Source: Micromonospora aurantiaca ATCC 27029 (lineage in GTDB: Bacteria; Actinomycetota; Actinomycetes; Mycobacteriales; Micromonosporaceae). From it: DNA of 64,000 nucleotides. Each line of letters starts with the position of its first letter. Positions within the stretch are counted from its first letter, which is position 1. The stretch covers positions 5,340,001 to 5,404,000 of the forward strand of contig NC_014391.1 of assembly GCF_000145235.1 (NCBI RefSeq). The letters run 5' to 3'. The notes below the pieces were generated by a model, which had not been told where the DNA came from, ran no database searches, and saw nothing but the letters and a program-made list of their open reading frames with translations. Below are positions 23,782-31,925 of the stretch, one piece after another. Position numbers and translations under genes: made by a program.

Positions 23782-24036
23782 TCATCGCGGCCGGAACCGC
23801 CGAGAGCACTCACCGTCGTGTCCGGGCCGGAGCAGACACCGCTGCCCACCGGGCAGCAACCGGTCGCAGAACACCCAGTGCCGGACGTTCTGGTCGTCCT
23901 CCGCCGAGACAGTGGTGCCGCCGGGCTCGGTCTGTGGCAGGACGTGGGTCCAGTGCGCCACCACGCGGGCCAGCCGCTGAGCGGAGAGCAGGTCGTTGAC
24001 GACGACCGGCAGGTGGATCACCCAGCGTTCGGTCAC
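23782..24036 (-). CDS. Small conserved protein of unknown function, coupled to a DivIVA-like gene
   Basis: The 84-residue product is Cys/His-containing (HWVFCDRLLPGGQRCLLRPGHDGEC), with a C-x(9)-C and H-x(4)-C arrangement that could bind a metal. Its ATG overlaps the stop of the DivIVA-like gene by four bases. Pairs of this type often sit next to XRE-DUF397 regulators in Micromonosporaceae, as here. No function is known. Confidence 0.6.
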   Translation of the reverse strand: MTERWVIHLPVVVNDLLSAQRLARVVAHWTHVLPQTEPGGTTVSAEDDQNVRHWVFCDRLLPGGQRCLLRPGHDGECSRRFRPR

Positions 24037-24347
24037 CTGTCGTATCCCCGTTCGTTGCGCGCCCGGGCCTGCTCCGACTGCCAGCGGCGCAGCGCGTTCT
24101 TGATCCGGTCCGTCTCGCGGCGGCTCTGCGCCAGCGCGTCGTAGACAGCGGCCAGGTCACCGGCGACGCGGTCGAGGAACTCCCGCACCTCCTGCGGGTC
24201 GAGCCCGCGCCGTCCCAGCGGGGTCGGCCGGAAGCTCCGCTCACGCACCTGCCAGGGGCGCAACGGACGGTAGGCCGACGAGCGGTAGCAGGTCGATCCG
24301 AGGACCGACCGCCGGCTACCTCGTCCCCGCCGAAGGAAGACGCGCAT
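24033..24347 (-). CDS. Short DivIVA-domain protein
   Basis: The 104-residue product has an Arg-rich N terminus and then the DivIVA N-domain-like block FRPTPLGRRGLDPQEVREFLDRVAGDLAAVYDAL (read as two motifs: FRPTPLGRRGLD and PQEVREFLDRVAGDL). A short coiled coil follows. Full DivIVA proteins bind curved membrane at poles; this one lacks the long C-terminal coil. It is the first gene of a two-gene unit reading away from the XRE regulator. Confidence 0.72.
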   Translation of the reverse strand: MRVFLRRGRGSRRSVLGSTCYRSSAYRPLRPWQVRERSFRPTPLGRRGLDPQEVREFLDRVAGDLAAVYDALAQSRRETDRIKNALRRWQSEQARARNERGYDR

Positions 24348-24614
24348 GACAAGACCTGCCTCTCACCATCGAGATCGAACCGTGGAAGGGGTGGGCCCAC
24401 CGGCCCGCCCCGCACCGGCGGACCCACCCCGGCACCTGCCACCGCAGCCTTCGACCAGCAGTACGTCAGCAGGGCTCACATGGCCACTGAGCAGCAATAA
24501 CTCCACAGTGGCCGCAGAGGCAGTGAAGCACCGCATCGGATCGAATGCAACGTCTAACAAAAGGTGTACTAGCAGCGCTGGACATCATTCATAGAACTCA
24601 GCGTGACGTGTCTA
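24348..24614. other. Divergent intergenic region, AT-rich on the right
   Basis: This region separates the DivIVA-like pair from the XRE regulator. A hairpin with GGGGTGGG (24388-24395) and CCCACCCC (24423-24430) arms lies close to the DivIVA-like start. The 24480-24680 part is markedly lower in GC than the flanks, consistent with a regulatory or acquired segment. Confidence 0.45.
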
Positions 24615-24644
24615 TTGTTTCTGATACATGGGGGGCGCTAAATT
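24615..24644 (+). promoter_or_regulatory. Candidate promoter of the XRE regulator
   Basis: TTGTTT (24615-24620) and TAAATT (24639-24644) are spaced by 18 bases in the AT-rich pocket, 43 bases before the GTG start of the XRE gene. Confidence 0.45.
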
Positions 24645-24687
24645 GAGCGAGCGCGCGTCAACCGCTACCTGACCATCGGAGGCAGGG

Positions 24688-25593
24688 GTGTCACAGGCCG
24701 TAACGGGATCCACGATGCTTCGACGGCAGCTCGGCAGGAAGCTCGAATCACTTCGCAAGGCTGCCGGGCTGACGATGGAGAAGGCGGCCGAAGAACTGGA
24801 CCGGGCGCGGGCAACCCTTTACCGCATTGAGAGCGGTGCCGAGAACGTCCGCTTCCGCGCAGCGGACGTCAAGGAGATGCTCAAGCTCTACGGAGCTTCC
24901 GAGGAAGACACCGAACTGGTCCTCGCGATGGCATCGGCCACGCGAGAGAACAAGAACTGGTGGCACGACTACATCGGCTCGGGCCTTCCGCGCTGGTTCC
25001 AGCTCTACATCGGCCTTGAAGCAGCGGCGTCCAGCATCCGGCAGTACCAAGCCGAGTTGGTTCCCGGCCTACTCCAGACCCGCGCCTACGCAGAGCAGCT
25101 CTTCCGGATGCCCGGCGGCGCCATCGAGGCAGGTGACCGCGAGGGCCAAGAGCGAGCCATCCAGCTCCGCGTGGAGCGGCAGGCACTTCTCACCCGCTTC
25201 TCCGCCCCACAACTCAGCGTGATAATCAACGAGGCGGTGTTGCGGCGTCCGGTTGGTGGAGCGACCATCATGACCGAGCAGCTACACCAGATCCTGAAGG
25301 CCGCAGAGCTACCCAACGTAACCGTGCAGGTTCTAGCTTTTTCTTCCGGGCTGCACGCCGGAGCGATGGCCGGGGCTTTCTCGATCCTGGAATTTCCGCG
25401 AGACAGCAGCGGCAAGGAGGTGGAACCGCCGGTGACATACCTGGAAGCCGCTACCGGTGCCATCTACCTCGACAAGCCACACGAGACCGACGCCTACAAC
25501 ACCATCTGGACTGACATAGCGAGCCGCGCGCTGAGCGAGTCCAAGTCGAAGAGCCTGATCCAGCATGTCGCAGAGGAGTACTCCCGTGCCTGA
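24688..25593 (+). CDS. XRE-family regulator with DUF5753 domain
   Basis: The 301-residue product has an N-terminal helix-turn-helix (LGRKLESLRKAAGLTMEKAAEEL ... ATLYRIESG, in two blocks at about 16-50). A DUF5753 domain follows (about 100-290), with the hallmark PGLLQTRAYAEQLF. In Streptomyces and relatives such regulators pair with DUF397 proteins, like the WhiJ and BldB systems, and affect development and secondary metabolism. The GTG follows GGAGGCAGGG; an ATG nine codons later is an alternative. The DUF397 gene overlaps its 3' end. Confidence 0.92.
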   Translation: MSQAVTGSTMLRRQLGRKLESLRKAAGLTMEKAAEELDRARATLYRIESGAENVRFRAADVKEMLKLYGASEEDTELVLAMASATRENKNWWHDYIGSGLPRWFQLYIGLEAAASSIRQYQAELVPGLLQTRAYAEQLFRMPGGAIEAGDREGQERAIQLRVERQALLTRFSAPQLSVIINEAVLRRPVGGATIMTEQLHQILKAAELPNVTVQVLAFSSGLHAGAMAGAFSILEFPRDSSGKEVEPPVTYLEAATGAIYLDKPHETDAYNTIWTDIASRALSESKSKSLIQHVAEEYSRA

Positions 25594-25786
25594 CCTGACC
25601 GGCGCCGCCTGGCGCAAGTCGACCCGCAGCAACAACGGCGGGGAGTGCGTGGAGGTGGCCGACAATCTCCCCGACGTGGTCGGCCTGCGCGACAGCAAGA
25701 ACCCCGCTGGCCCGGCCCTCGCTTTCCCGCCGGGCACTTGGGCCGCCTTCATCCGGGCCGTCAAGAGCGAGACGCTGAGCCGCTGA
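25586..25786 (+). CDS. DUF397-domain protein
   Basis: A 66-residue single-domain protein with the DUF397 signature WRKSTRSNNGGECVEVAD, then VGLRDSKNPAGP and a final FPPGTWAAFIRAVK. It is the cognate partner of the preceding XRE-DUF5753 regulator; the two families act as pairs. The GTG at 25586 is chosen for GAGGAG eight bases upstream and overlaps the regulator's stop by eight bases. An ATG at 25565 is possible but lacks a ribosome binding site. Confidence 0.88.
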   Translation: MPDLTGAAWRKSTRSNNGGECVEVADNLPDVVGLRDSKNPAGPALAFPPGTWAAFIRAVKSETLSR

Positions 25787-25841
25787 CCGTTGCCCGCGCC
25801 TACACCGGAGCGGCGGCATCATGATCTCACCGGACTCAGGC

Positions 25842-26123
25842 TCAGAGCGTGTCATAGACATCGCCACGATGGCCGAGGTGAACCACGAGGACGATCAGTT
25901 CACGATCGCGGACGGTGTAGATAATGCGGTAGTCACCGACCCGTACGCGCAGTAGACCGGGATGCCCGGCTAGCGCCTTCACCCCGGCCGGACGGGGCTC
26001 GATGGCCAGCGAGGCGAGGACGTCGACAAGGCGGGCCTGCACGGGTCTATCGAGTTTGCGCAGCAGCTTGGCAGCGGCTCGATCGACCCGGACGGCGAAG
26101 ACCGGCTCCGGTGGCAGCGTCAC
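25842..26123 (-). CDS. RelE/ParE-family toxin
   Basis: The 93-residue product has the RelE fold pattern: VRVDRAAAKLLRKLDRPVQARLVDVL helices, then LRVRVGDYRIIYTVRD and LIVLVVHLGHRGDVYD. The Arg/Tyr-rich final strands carry the residues used for ribosome-dependent mRNA cleavage in RelE. It overlaps the antitoxin stop by four bases, the antitoxin being first in the operon. Cell target is inferred from the family only. Confidence 0.9.
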   Translation of the reverse strand: MTLPPEPVFAVRVDRAAAKLLRKLDRPVQARLVDVLASLAIEPRPAGVKALAGHPGLLRVRVGDYRIIYTVRDRELIVLVVHLGHRGDVYDTL

Positions 26124-26389
26124 AGGCCGAGCTCGTCGCGCAGGTCGGCCAGCGGGACGGGGGTGTCGCCGGCGTCGATACGGGCCAGGGCATCGCGGGC
26201 CGCCGAGACATCTGCGGCGTCCTCGGCTCGCTCGATCGCTTCGGCAAGCTCGGCGGGGACGATGGCCGCCAAGCGCTGCCCCCGGCGGGTCACGTAAGTG
26301 ATCCGCCCGGCGTAGTGGGCACGCGACACGACATCCGCGAGGCTGTCTCGGGCATCGGAGATCGGCAGTTCGGCGGCGGGCTCACTCAT
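26120..26389 (-). CDS. Phd/YefM-family antitoxin
   Basis: The 89-residue product starts with the Phd/YefM DNA-binding fold: ELPISDARDSLADVVSRAHYAGRITYVTRRGQRLAAIVP (seen as ISDARDSLADVV and YVTRRGQRLAAIV). An acidic C-terminal toxin-binding tail follows. It would mask the RelE-type toxin and repress the operon. The ATG at 26389 fits the family start; the longer frame upstream includes the operator repeats and is rejected. Confidence 0.9.
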   Translation of the reverse strand: MSEPAAELPISDARDSLADVVSRAHYAGRITYVTRRGQRLAAIVPAELAEAIERAEDAADVSAARDALARIDAGDTPVPLADLRDELGL

Positions 26390-26396
26390 ATCCCGA

Positions 26397-26420
26397 TCGT
26401 ACAGCTCGTACGACTCGTAC
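26397..26420 (-). promoter_or_regulatory. Three direct TCGTAC repeats, candidate TA operator
   Basis: TCGTAC occurs at 26397-26402, 26406-26411 and 26415-26420, exactly nine bases apart, just upstream of the antitoxin ATG. The middle copy forms the palindrome TCGTACGA. Phd-type antitoxins bind short palindromic repeats at this position. Confidence 0.6.
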
Positions 26421-26483
26421 AAGTGCAAAAGTGCCGCCTGCCGGCCCTGGTGTGCGGGTGGGTGCGCCGGGTATGACGGGAAC

Positions 26484-27623
26484 ATGAGGGCGAGTTTCCG
26501 TCTGGGTCGAATCGCCGGCGTACCGGTCGGCGTCAACTGGAGTGTCCTGGTCATCTTCGTGCTGATCGCGTGGGCGCTGTCGGCGAGCCTGTTCCCTTCC
26601 TCGTACCCCGGTCACTCCCCCGTCGCCTACATCGCGGCCGGCCTGGCCGCCGCTGTGGTCTTCTTCCTCGGCCTGCTCGCCCACGAGGTGGCGCACGCGG
26701 TGGTCGCCAAGCGCAACGGCATCGAGGTCGAGGGCATCACGCTGTGGCTGTTCGGCGGCGTCGCCGAGCTGAAGGGCGAGGCGAAGAACCCCGGCGCCGA
26801 GCTGCGGATCGCCGGGGTCGGGCCGCTGGTCAGCCTGATCATCGGCGTGGTCTTCGCGGCTATCGCGGTGGCGGTCGCGGTGACGGCCGGGGACGGCCTG
26901 CTGCTCGGCGCGCTGTCCTGGCTCGCGGGCATCAACGTGCTGCTGGCGATCTTCAACGTGCTGCCCGCCGCCCCGCTCGACGGCGGGCGGCTGCTGCGCG
27001 CGGCGGTCTGGAAGTTCACCGGCGACCGGACCAAGGCGTCTGTGGTGGCGGCCCGCGCAGGCTGGGTGCTCGGTGTCGTGCTGATCGGGCTGGGGCTGTG
27101 GCGGTTCTTCACCGGCGCCGGGTTCGGCGGGCTCTGGCTGGCGCTGATCGGCTGGTTCCTGCTCGGGGCCGCCGGCCAGGAGGAACGCGCCGCCCGGATG
27201 GGCGACGCGCTGCGCGGCATCCGGGTGGGCGACGTGATGACGCCGCAGCCGCAGACCGCGTCCGGCGACGTCACAGTGGCCGACTTCGTCGACCACTACC
27301 TCTTCGCGTACCGGCACTCGGCGCTGCCGCTCACCGTCGACGGCAGGCCGGTCGGTCTGGTCACGCTCGATCGGGTACGCGGCATCGCGGCGGACCGCCG
27401 CGCCTCGACCACGCTGGCCGAGGTGTCCTGCCGGGCCGACGAACTGGTGCTCGCCCGCCCGGACGAACAGCTCACCGACCTGCTCCCCCGGCTCAACGAG
27501 TGCACCGACGGCCGGGCGCTCGTGGTGGTCGACGACCAGCTCGTCGGAATCGTCTCGCCCAGCGACATTAGCCGGGCGGTCCAGCGTGGCAGCCTCCGCC
27601 AGCAGGTGCCGGCCAGGCGGTAA
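26484..27623 (+). CDS. Site-2 protease family membrane metalloprotease with CBS domains
   Basis: The 379-residue product belongs to the M50/S2P group that cuts membrane-embedded substrates such as anti-sigma factors. Zinc motif HEVAH is in the second membrane span (near residue 69-73), and the third ligand Asp is in PLDGGRLL (near 168). Membrane spans cover about 15-40, 50-75, 105-160 and 185-230. A pair of CBS domains follows (about 245-375, starting VGDVMTPQPQT), which in such proteins bind adenine nucleotides. The gene ends one base from a convergent oxidase gene. Confidence 0.93.
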   Translation: MRASFRLGRIAGVPVGVNWSVLVIFVLIAWALSASLFPSSYPGHSPVAYIAAGLAAAVVFFLGLLAHEVAHAVVAKRNGIEVEGITLWLFGGVAELKGEAKNPGAELRIAGVGPLVSLIIGVVFAAIAVAVAVTAGDGLLLGALSWLAGINVLLAIFNVLPAAPLDGGRLLRAAVWKFTGDRTKASVVAARAGWVLGVVLIGLGLWRFFTGAGFGGLWLALIGWFLLGAAGQEERAARMGDALRGIRVGDVMTPQPQTASGDVTVADFVDHYLFAYRHSALPLTVDGRPVGLVTLDRVRGIAADRRASTTLAEVSCRADELVLARPDEQLTDLLPRLNECTDGRALVVVDDQLVGIVSPSDISRAVQRGSLRQQVPARR

Positions 27624-27624
27624 C

Positions 27625-28851
27625 TCAGTCCCGGGGGAAGTAGCGGTCCATCTCGGCGGTGCGGAACTTCCCCTTCGGGTCGAACTCGCGCAGCAGCGCG
27701 GCGAAGTCGGCGTGCCGGGCGTACGCGGCGGCGGGATCGCGCTCGAACAGCTTCCCCCAGTGCGGGCGCGGCGCGAACGGGGCGAGCCGCTCCTCCACCT
27801 CGGCCAGCACCGGCGCGACAGCCACCGGGTCACCGATCCAGGTGAAGTGCAGCGCCAGCGAGTCGCGCCGGAAGTTCGGGCTGAGCCACAGCTCGTCGGC
27901 GGCGATCGTCCGCAGCTCGCAGATCTGGAGCACGGCGGCGATCCGGTCGGCGACCGGGTCGAGCGCGGCGAGCGCCGCCGACGCGTCGGCCCGGGCCACG
28001 TGCCACTCCGACTGCAACTCGTCGCCGCTGCTCGGGGTGAAGCCGAGCCGGAAGTGCGGCAGCCGATCGTGCCACGGCCCCGGCTCACCGAGCTGCGCGG
28101 TGCAGTGCTCCGGCGACATGCCGGGCACCGGGTGCCGGGGCGAGTCGGCGGCCACCGTGTCCAGCCAGTCGGCGGGCGGCGGGGCCTGGTCGGCGTACTG
28201 CTTGACCCACACCTGGTCGAAGCGCTCCGAGCGCCACGAGGTGAAGACGCTGACGCTGTACGCGGCGTCCAGCGCCTCGTCCAGCGCCGCGCGGGGCAGG
28301 CCGAGACGGACGTGCTGGCGCACCGCGTACGTGGGCACCACGTCGAGCGTGAGCCGGGTGACCACGCCCAGCGCGCCCAGGTTGACCACCAGCCCGGCGA
28401 ACCGCGGGTCACCGCGGTCCACGGTGATCAGGTCGCCGTCGGCGGTGACCAGTTCCAGCGCGGCGACGGCGGCGGCGAGGTTGCGGTTCCGCGCTCCGGA
28501 CCCGTGGGTGGCGGTGGCGACCGAGCCGGCCACCGAGATGTGCGGCAGCGAGGCGAGATTCGCCAGCGCGTACCCCTGAGCCTGGAGCGCGGTGGCCAGG
28601 TCGCCGTAGCGCAGGCCGGCCGCGACGGTGACCGCGCCGCGGTCGGGGTCGAGCGCGACGGTGGGCGGCAGGCCGTCCAGCGCGACCTGGGTGCCGGTGG
28701 TGTCGCCGAGCCGGTTGAACGAGTGGCCGGTGCCGACGGCCCGGACCAGGTCGGCCTCCGCGACCAGCCGGCGCAGCTCGTCGGTCGAGGTCGGCCGCGA
28801 TCGGGTACGCGCCGACCAGCTGACGTTTCCGGCCCAGTTGGTGTCCGTCAT
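27625..28851 (-). CDS. FAD-linked alditol oxidase-like protein (AldO/lactone oxidase family)
   Basis: A 408-residue flavoprotein of the vanillyl-alcohol oxidase fold. The N-terminal FAD domain has VGTGHSFN (His near 42 is the covalent FAD attachment site in AldO) and SLPHISVAGSVATATHGSG. The C-terminal ALO domain ends in FDPKGKFRTAEMDRYF. Streptomyces AldO oxidises xylitol and sorbitol, releasing hydrogen peroxide; a similar polyol substrate is likely. The conserved start MTDTNWAGNV is chosen; four in-frame residues upstream (start at 28863) are possible. Confidence 0.92.
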   Translation of the reverse strand: MTDTNWAGNVSWSARTRSRPTSTDELRRLVAEADLVRAVGTGHSFNRLGDTTGTQVALDGLPPTVALDPDRGAVTVAAGLRYGDLATALQAQGYALANLASLPHISVAGSVATATHGSGARNRNLAAAVAALELVTADGDLITVDRGDPRFAGLVVNLGALGVVTRLTLDVVPTYAVRQHVRLGLPRAALDEALDAAYSVSVFTSWRSERFDQVWVKQYADQAPPPADWLDTVAADSPRHPVPGMSPEHCTAQLGEPGPWHDRLPHFRLGFTPSSGDELQSEWHVARADASAALAALDPVADRIAAVLQICELRTIAADELWLSPNFRRDSLALHFTWIGDPVAVAPVLAEVEERLAPFAPRPHWGKLFERDPAAAYARHADFAALLREFDPKGKFRTAEMDRYFPRD

Positions 28852-28918
28852 GCGCTGCATCATCCGCCATCATGCGGCGGCAGGGTTGCCCCGGCCACTC
28901 GGCGGGAATCCTGGCGGG

Positions 28919-29374
28919 ATGAGCAGCTACCGCGACCCGAGCCTCCGCGGCGACGTGTACCCGTCGGAGGAGGAGATCGACCCGACCGGCGTGGACCCCG
29001 ACGCTGCGGAGATGCCGCCCGCCGCTGTGGGGATGGCGCCCGCCGCTGCGGGGATGCCGCCCGCCGCCGTGGGGGTGACGCCTGCCGCTGTGGGGATGGG
29101 GCCTGCCGCGACCGCGCCGGTGCCGGGGCCCACGCCGGAGCCCGAGCCGGACCCGGTGCCTCATCCGGGGCCGCCGCCGCGCCAGGCGTCGGGCCGGTCG
29201 ATCGTGACCCGGCACCTGGACGGTTCCGTCGAGGTGGTGACCGACCTGGACGGCGACGGCGTGGCCGACGTGGTGCAGGTCGACCTGGACGGCGACGGAG
29301 TGCCCGACGTGACGTACCTGGACAGCAACCGCGACGGCCGCCTCGACACCGTCCGCCGCGCCACAGCGAGCTGA
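28919..29374 (+). CDS. Small acidic protein with DxDxDG calcium-type repeats and a PAAVGM repeat
   Basis: The 151-residue product has three parts. The middle (about 38-68) is a seven-residue repeat of the PPAAVGM kind, encoded by a 21-base tandem DNA repeat. A Pro/Glu-rich link follows. The last third holds DLDGDGVADVV, DLDGDGVPDVT and DSNRDGRLDT, matching calcium-binding loops of EF-hand-like or thrombospondin type 3 repeats. No signal peptide is visible. ATG at 28919 with weak GGCGGG upstream. Function unknown; it is divergent from the AldO-like gene. Confidence 0.75.
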   Translation: MSSYRDPSLRGDVYPSEEEIDPTGVDPDAAEMPPAAVGMAPAAAGMPPAAVGVTPAAVGMGPAATAPVPGPTPEPEPDPVPHPGPPPRQASGRSIVTRHLDGSVEVVTDLDGDGVADVVQVDLDGDGVPDVTYLDSNRDGRLDTVRRATAS

Positions 29375-29440
29375 CCCGTCCGCCGCCCGCCCTCACGCCC
29401 CGCCCCGCCCCGCCCCGACCGGCTCGGCCCGCCCCGGCTC

Positions 29441-29514
29441 GTCGATCTTGGAGTTGTGGCGCCCGGATTGTCGCTCAGGCGAGGCTTGTCAGGTGCCACA
29501 ACTCCAAGATCGAC
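29441..29514. repeat. Intergenic palindromic repeat, GATCTTGGAGTTGTGG family
   Basis: GTCGATCTTGGAGTTGTGGC (29441-29460) and GCCACAACTCCAAGATCGAC (29495-29514) are perfect 20-base inverted repeats with a 34-base loop. It is between convergent genes. The loop is related to that of the copy at 36876 (CGGAT, GTC..GC, GGCTT.TG, AGGTG positions agree). Confidence 0.88.
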
Positions 29515-29566
29515 GGGGACGGCCGGGGCGGCGGGGCCGGGCCGCAAAGGGGCGGGCGAGCCCGGG

Positions 29567-30496
29567 TCAGAGCTGGGGCATCACCTCGGCGGCTACCAGC
29601 TCCAGGTGGTCCAGGTCGGTCAGGTCAAGCACCTGGAGGTAGGCGCGCGAGCTGCCCGCCTCGGCGTACCGGCCGAGCGTGTCGACCACCTCGGCGGGCG
29701 TGCCGGCGGCGCCGTTGGCGCGCAGCTCGGCCGGGTCGCGCCCGATCGCCTCGGCGCGGCGCTTCACCTCGGCCTCGTTGCGGCCGCAGCAGAGCACGAG
29801 CGCGTTGGACCAGGTCATCGTGGACGGATCGCGGTCGATCTGGGCGCACGCGTCGCGTACCCGCCCGAACTGCGCGACGGTGTCCTCGACCGAGGCGAAC
29901 GGCAGGTTGAACTCGTCGGCGTACCGGGCGGCCAGGCGGGGCGTGCGCTTCGGGCCCATGCCGCCGAGCAGGATCGGCGGGCGGGGGCGCTGCACCGGCT
30001 TGGGCAGCGCGGGCGAGTCGCTGACCGGGTAGTACGTGCCGGGGAAGTCGAACGTGGAGCCCGCCGGGGTGGACCAGAGCCCGGTGATGACGGCGAGCTG
30101 TTCCTCCAGCCGGTCGAACCGCTCCCCCAGCGACGGAAACGGGATGCCGTACGCGGAGTGCTCCTCGGCGTACCAGCCGGTGCCGATGCCCAGCTCGACC
30201 CGGCCGCCGCTCATCTGGTCGACCTGCGCCACGGTAATCGCCAGCGGGCCCGGCAGCCGGAACGTGGCGGCGGTCATGAGCGTGCCGAGCCGGATCCGGG
30301 TGGTGTCGCGGGCCAGCCCGGCGAGCGTGGTCCACGCGTCGGTCGGGCCGGGGTCGCCGCTCACCGAACCCATCTTCAGGTAGTGGTCGGAGCGGAAGAA
30401 CGCGGCGAAGCCGGTCTCCTCCGCGCGGCGGGCCACGGCGAGGAGCTGGTCGTATGTGGCCCCCTGCTGGGGCTCGGTGAAGATCCGCAGTTCCAT
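29567..30496 (-). CDS. LLM-class flavin (F420)-dependent oxidoreductase
   Basis: A 309-residue luciferase-like TIM-barrel protein. It has ELRIFTEPQQGATYDQLLAVA at the N terminus, TGFAAFFRSDHYL, RIRLGTLMTAATFRLPG and QMSGGRVELGIGTGWYAEEH, all conserved in actinobacterial F420-dependent reductases and oxidases. Coenzyme F420 is the likelier cofactor given the lineage. The substrate is unknown. ATG at 30496; the longer frame runs through the divergent promoter region. Confidence 0.9.
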   Translation of the reverse strand: MELRIFTEPQQGATYDQLLAVARRAEETGFAAFFRSDHYLKMGSVSGDPGPTDAWTTLAGLARDTTRIRLGTLMTAATFRLPGPLAITVAQVDQMSGGRVELGIGTGWYAEEHSAYGIPFPSLGERFDRLEEQLAVITGLWSTPAGSTFDFPGTYYPVSDSPALPKPVQRPRPPILLGGMGPKRTPRLAARYADEFNLPFASVEDTVAQFGRVRDACAQIDRDPSTMTWSNALVLCCGRNEAEVKRRAEAIGRDPAELRANGAAGTPAEVVDTLGRYAEAGSSRAYLQVLDLTDLDHLELVAAEVMPQL

Positions 30497-30552
30497 CCCC
30501 CGAGCATATGGAGCCCGCCGGGCCGGGGCGGCGCGACCTGTCATTCCTTGCC

Positions 30553-30576
30553 AGGCATATAACCGATGAGGCATAT
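30553..30576 (+). promoter_or_regulatory. AGGCATAT direct repeats overlapping a TATAAC box
   Basis: AGGCATAT occurs at 30553-30560 and 30569-30576. TATAAC (30558-30563) inside the first copy could be the -10 element of the ArsR-type gene, so a repressor at these repeats would block transcription of the operon. Confidence 0.4.
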
Positions 30577-30583
30577 TGCGAGG

Positions 30584-30892
30584 GTGACCGTCGACGCCTT
30601 CACCGTGCTGGCCGAGCCCTCCCGGCGCCGCATCCTCGACCGGCTGCGCCGGGCGGAGAGCAGTGTCGGCGAGCTGGTGGACGCGCTGGGCATGAGCCAG
30701 CCGACGGTCTCCAAGCACCTGCGGGTGCTCCGCGACGCCGGCCTGGTCACCTGCCGTACGGCGGCGCAGCGTCGGATCTACCGGGTCAACGTGGCGCCGC
30801 TACGCGCAGTCGACGACTGGCTCGGGCCGTACCGGTCGATGTGGACCGCGCATCTCGACGCCCTGGAACGCCATCTCGACAGTCAGGAGTGA
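30584..30892 (+). CDS. ArsR-family transcriptional regulator
   Basis: A 102-residue winged helix-turn-helix protein: FTVLAEPSRRRILDRLRRAE, VGELVDALGMSQPTVSKHL (recognition helix) and the wing VTCRTAAQRRIYRVN. No metal-binding Cys cluster is seen. These ArsR proteins commonly pair with an AHSA1/SRPBCC gene, as here with a three-base gap. The GTG at 30584 is preferred because the earlier ATG at 30566 falls within the likely promoter; the latter would add six residues. Confidence 0.88.
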   Translation: MTVDAFTVLAEPSRRRILDRLRRAESSVGELVDALGMSQPTVSKHLRVLRDAGLVTCRTAAQRRIYRVNVAPLRAVDDWLGPYRSMWTAHLDALERHLDSQE

Positions 30893-30895
30893 CAG

Positions 30896-31426
30896 ATGGA
30901 CCGCGACACGTTCCGTCCCGGCCCGCTCGCCCGGGTGCATCTGGAACCCGCGAACGACAGGTGGGACCTGGTCTTCGTCCGCGCCCTGCGGCACCCGCCG
31001 GAGACGGTGTGGGCCGCGCTCACCGACCCGGATCAGCTCGCCGCGTGGGCGCCGTTCCTGGCCGACCGCGACCTGGGCCGCACCGGTGACGCCGTACTCA
31101 GCACCGTCGACGGCGAGCAGGCCCACCCGGCGCCGGCCCGGGTGCTGCGCGCGGACCGGCCGCACCTGCTGGAGTACACCTGGGGCGACGACCTGCTCCG
31201 CTGGGAACTGGCCCCGACCGGCGACGGCACCACGCTCACGCTGCGGCACCGGGTCGGCCGGCCCGACCTCGCCCCGATGACTGCCGCCGGCTGGCACCTC
31301 TGCCTGGACGTCGCCGCCCATCTGCTCGACGGCGACCCGGTCGGCCCAATCCGGGGCGCGGAGGCCAAGGACTTCGGCTGGGCGGAGCTGCGCGACGCGT
31401 ACGCCGAACGCCTGAACCGCGACTGA
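30896..31426 (+). CDS. SRPBCC/AHSA1-family protein
   Basis: The 176-residue product has the AHSA1-type pattern VFVRALRHPPETVWAALTDPDQLAAWAPF, then LLEYTWGDDLLRWEL and GTTLTLRHRV, and ends with a helix AAGWHLCLDVAAHLLDG. It lies three bases after the ArsR gene and ahead of a convergent membrane protein. In such pairs the SRPBCC protein is a small-molecule-binding or Hsp90-activator-like factor of unknown ligand. Confidence 0.88.
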   Translation: MDRDTFRPGPLARVHLEPANDRWDLVFVRALRHPPETVWAALTDPDQLAAWAPFLADRDLGRTGDAVLSTVDGEQAHPAPARVLRADRPHLLEYTWGDDLLRWELAPTGDGTTLTLRHRVGRPDLAPMTAAGWHLCLDVAAHLLDGDPVGPIRGAEAKDFGWAELRDAYAERLNRD

Positions 31427-31435
31427 CAACGGTCG

Positions 31436-31819
31436 TCACGCGGTCCGGCGGCGCAGCCACCCGGCGGCGCCGCCGACCAGCGTCGTCCCGATGGTCGTGC
31501 CGATGGCCACCAGCGCCGCCCCGACCGCCCACAGGCCGGTGTCGTCGGTCGAGGCGGCGTGCACCGCCCACGGGACGGTGAACGCCACTGTCATCACCGT
31601 TGCCACCAGCCAGATGTTCAGCCACCAGCCGCCTACCGCGGCCAGCGCGCCCAGGGTCAGCACCGCGGCGGCGACCTGCCAGACCGCGTACGGCCCGCTC
31701 ATGTCGCCGGTCTGCGGGTCCACGGTCCAGCCGGACTCCCAGCTCAGCCAGGCCACCCAGGCGCCGGCCGTGGCCAGTGCCAGGAGCAGACCGCCGAGCA
31801 GCGTACGTCTCGTTGTCAC
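31436..31819 (-). CDS. Four-span membrane protein of unknown function
   Basis: The 127-residue product has hydrophobic segments at about 7-27, 46-66, 70-88 and 98-120, with a WESGWTVDPQTGDMSGPY loop between the first two and an Arg-rich C terminus. The pattern resembles small actinobacterial integral membrane proteins. The GTG at 31819 matches the start of the first hydrophobic segment. It is convergent with the SRPBCC gene. Confidence 0.75.
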   Translation of the reverse strand: MTTRRTLLGGLLLALATAGAWVAWLSWESGWTVDPQTGDMSGPYAVWQVAAAVLTLGALAAVGGWWLNIWLVATVMTVAFTVPWAVHAASTDDTGLWAVGAALVAIGTTIGTTLVGGAAGWLRRRTA

Positions 31820-31925
31820 GCATTCGATCCTGCCCGGCCGACGGGCCGGGCGAATGAGCACGCGTACTCGATTCCGCCGCCGCTCTCTCATCCCCCGTCC
31901 GCCGCAACGTGGCAAGATCGCGGGC

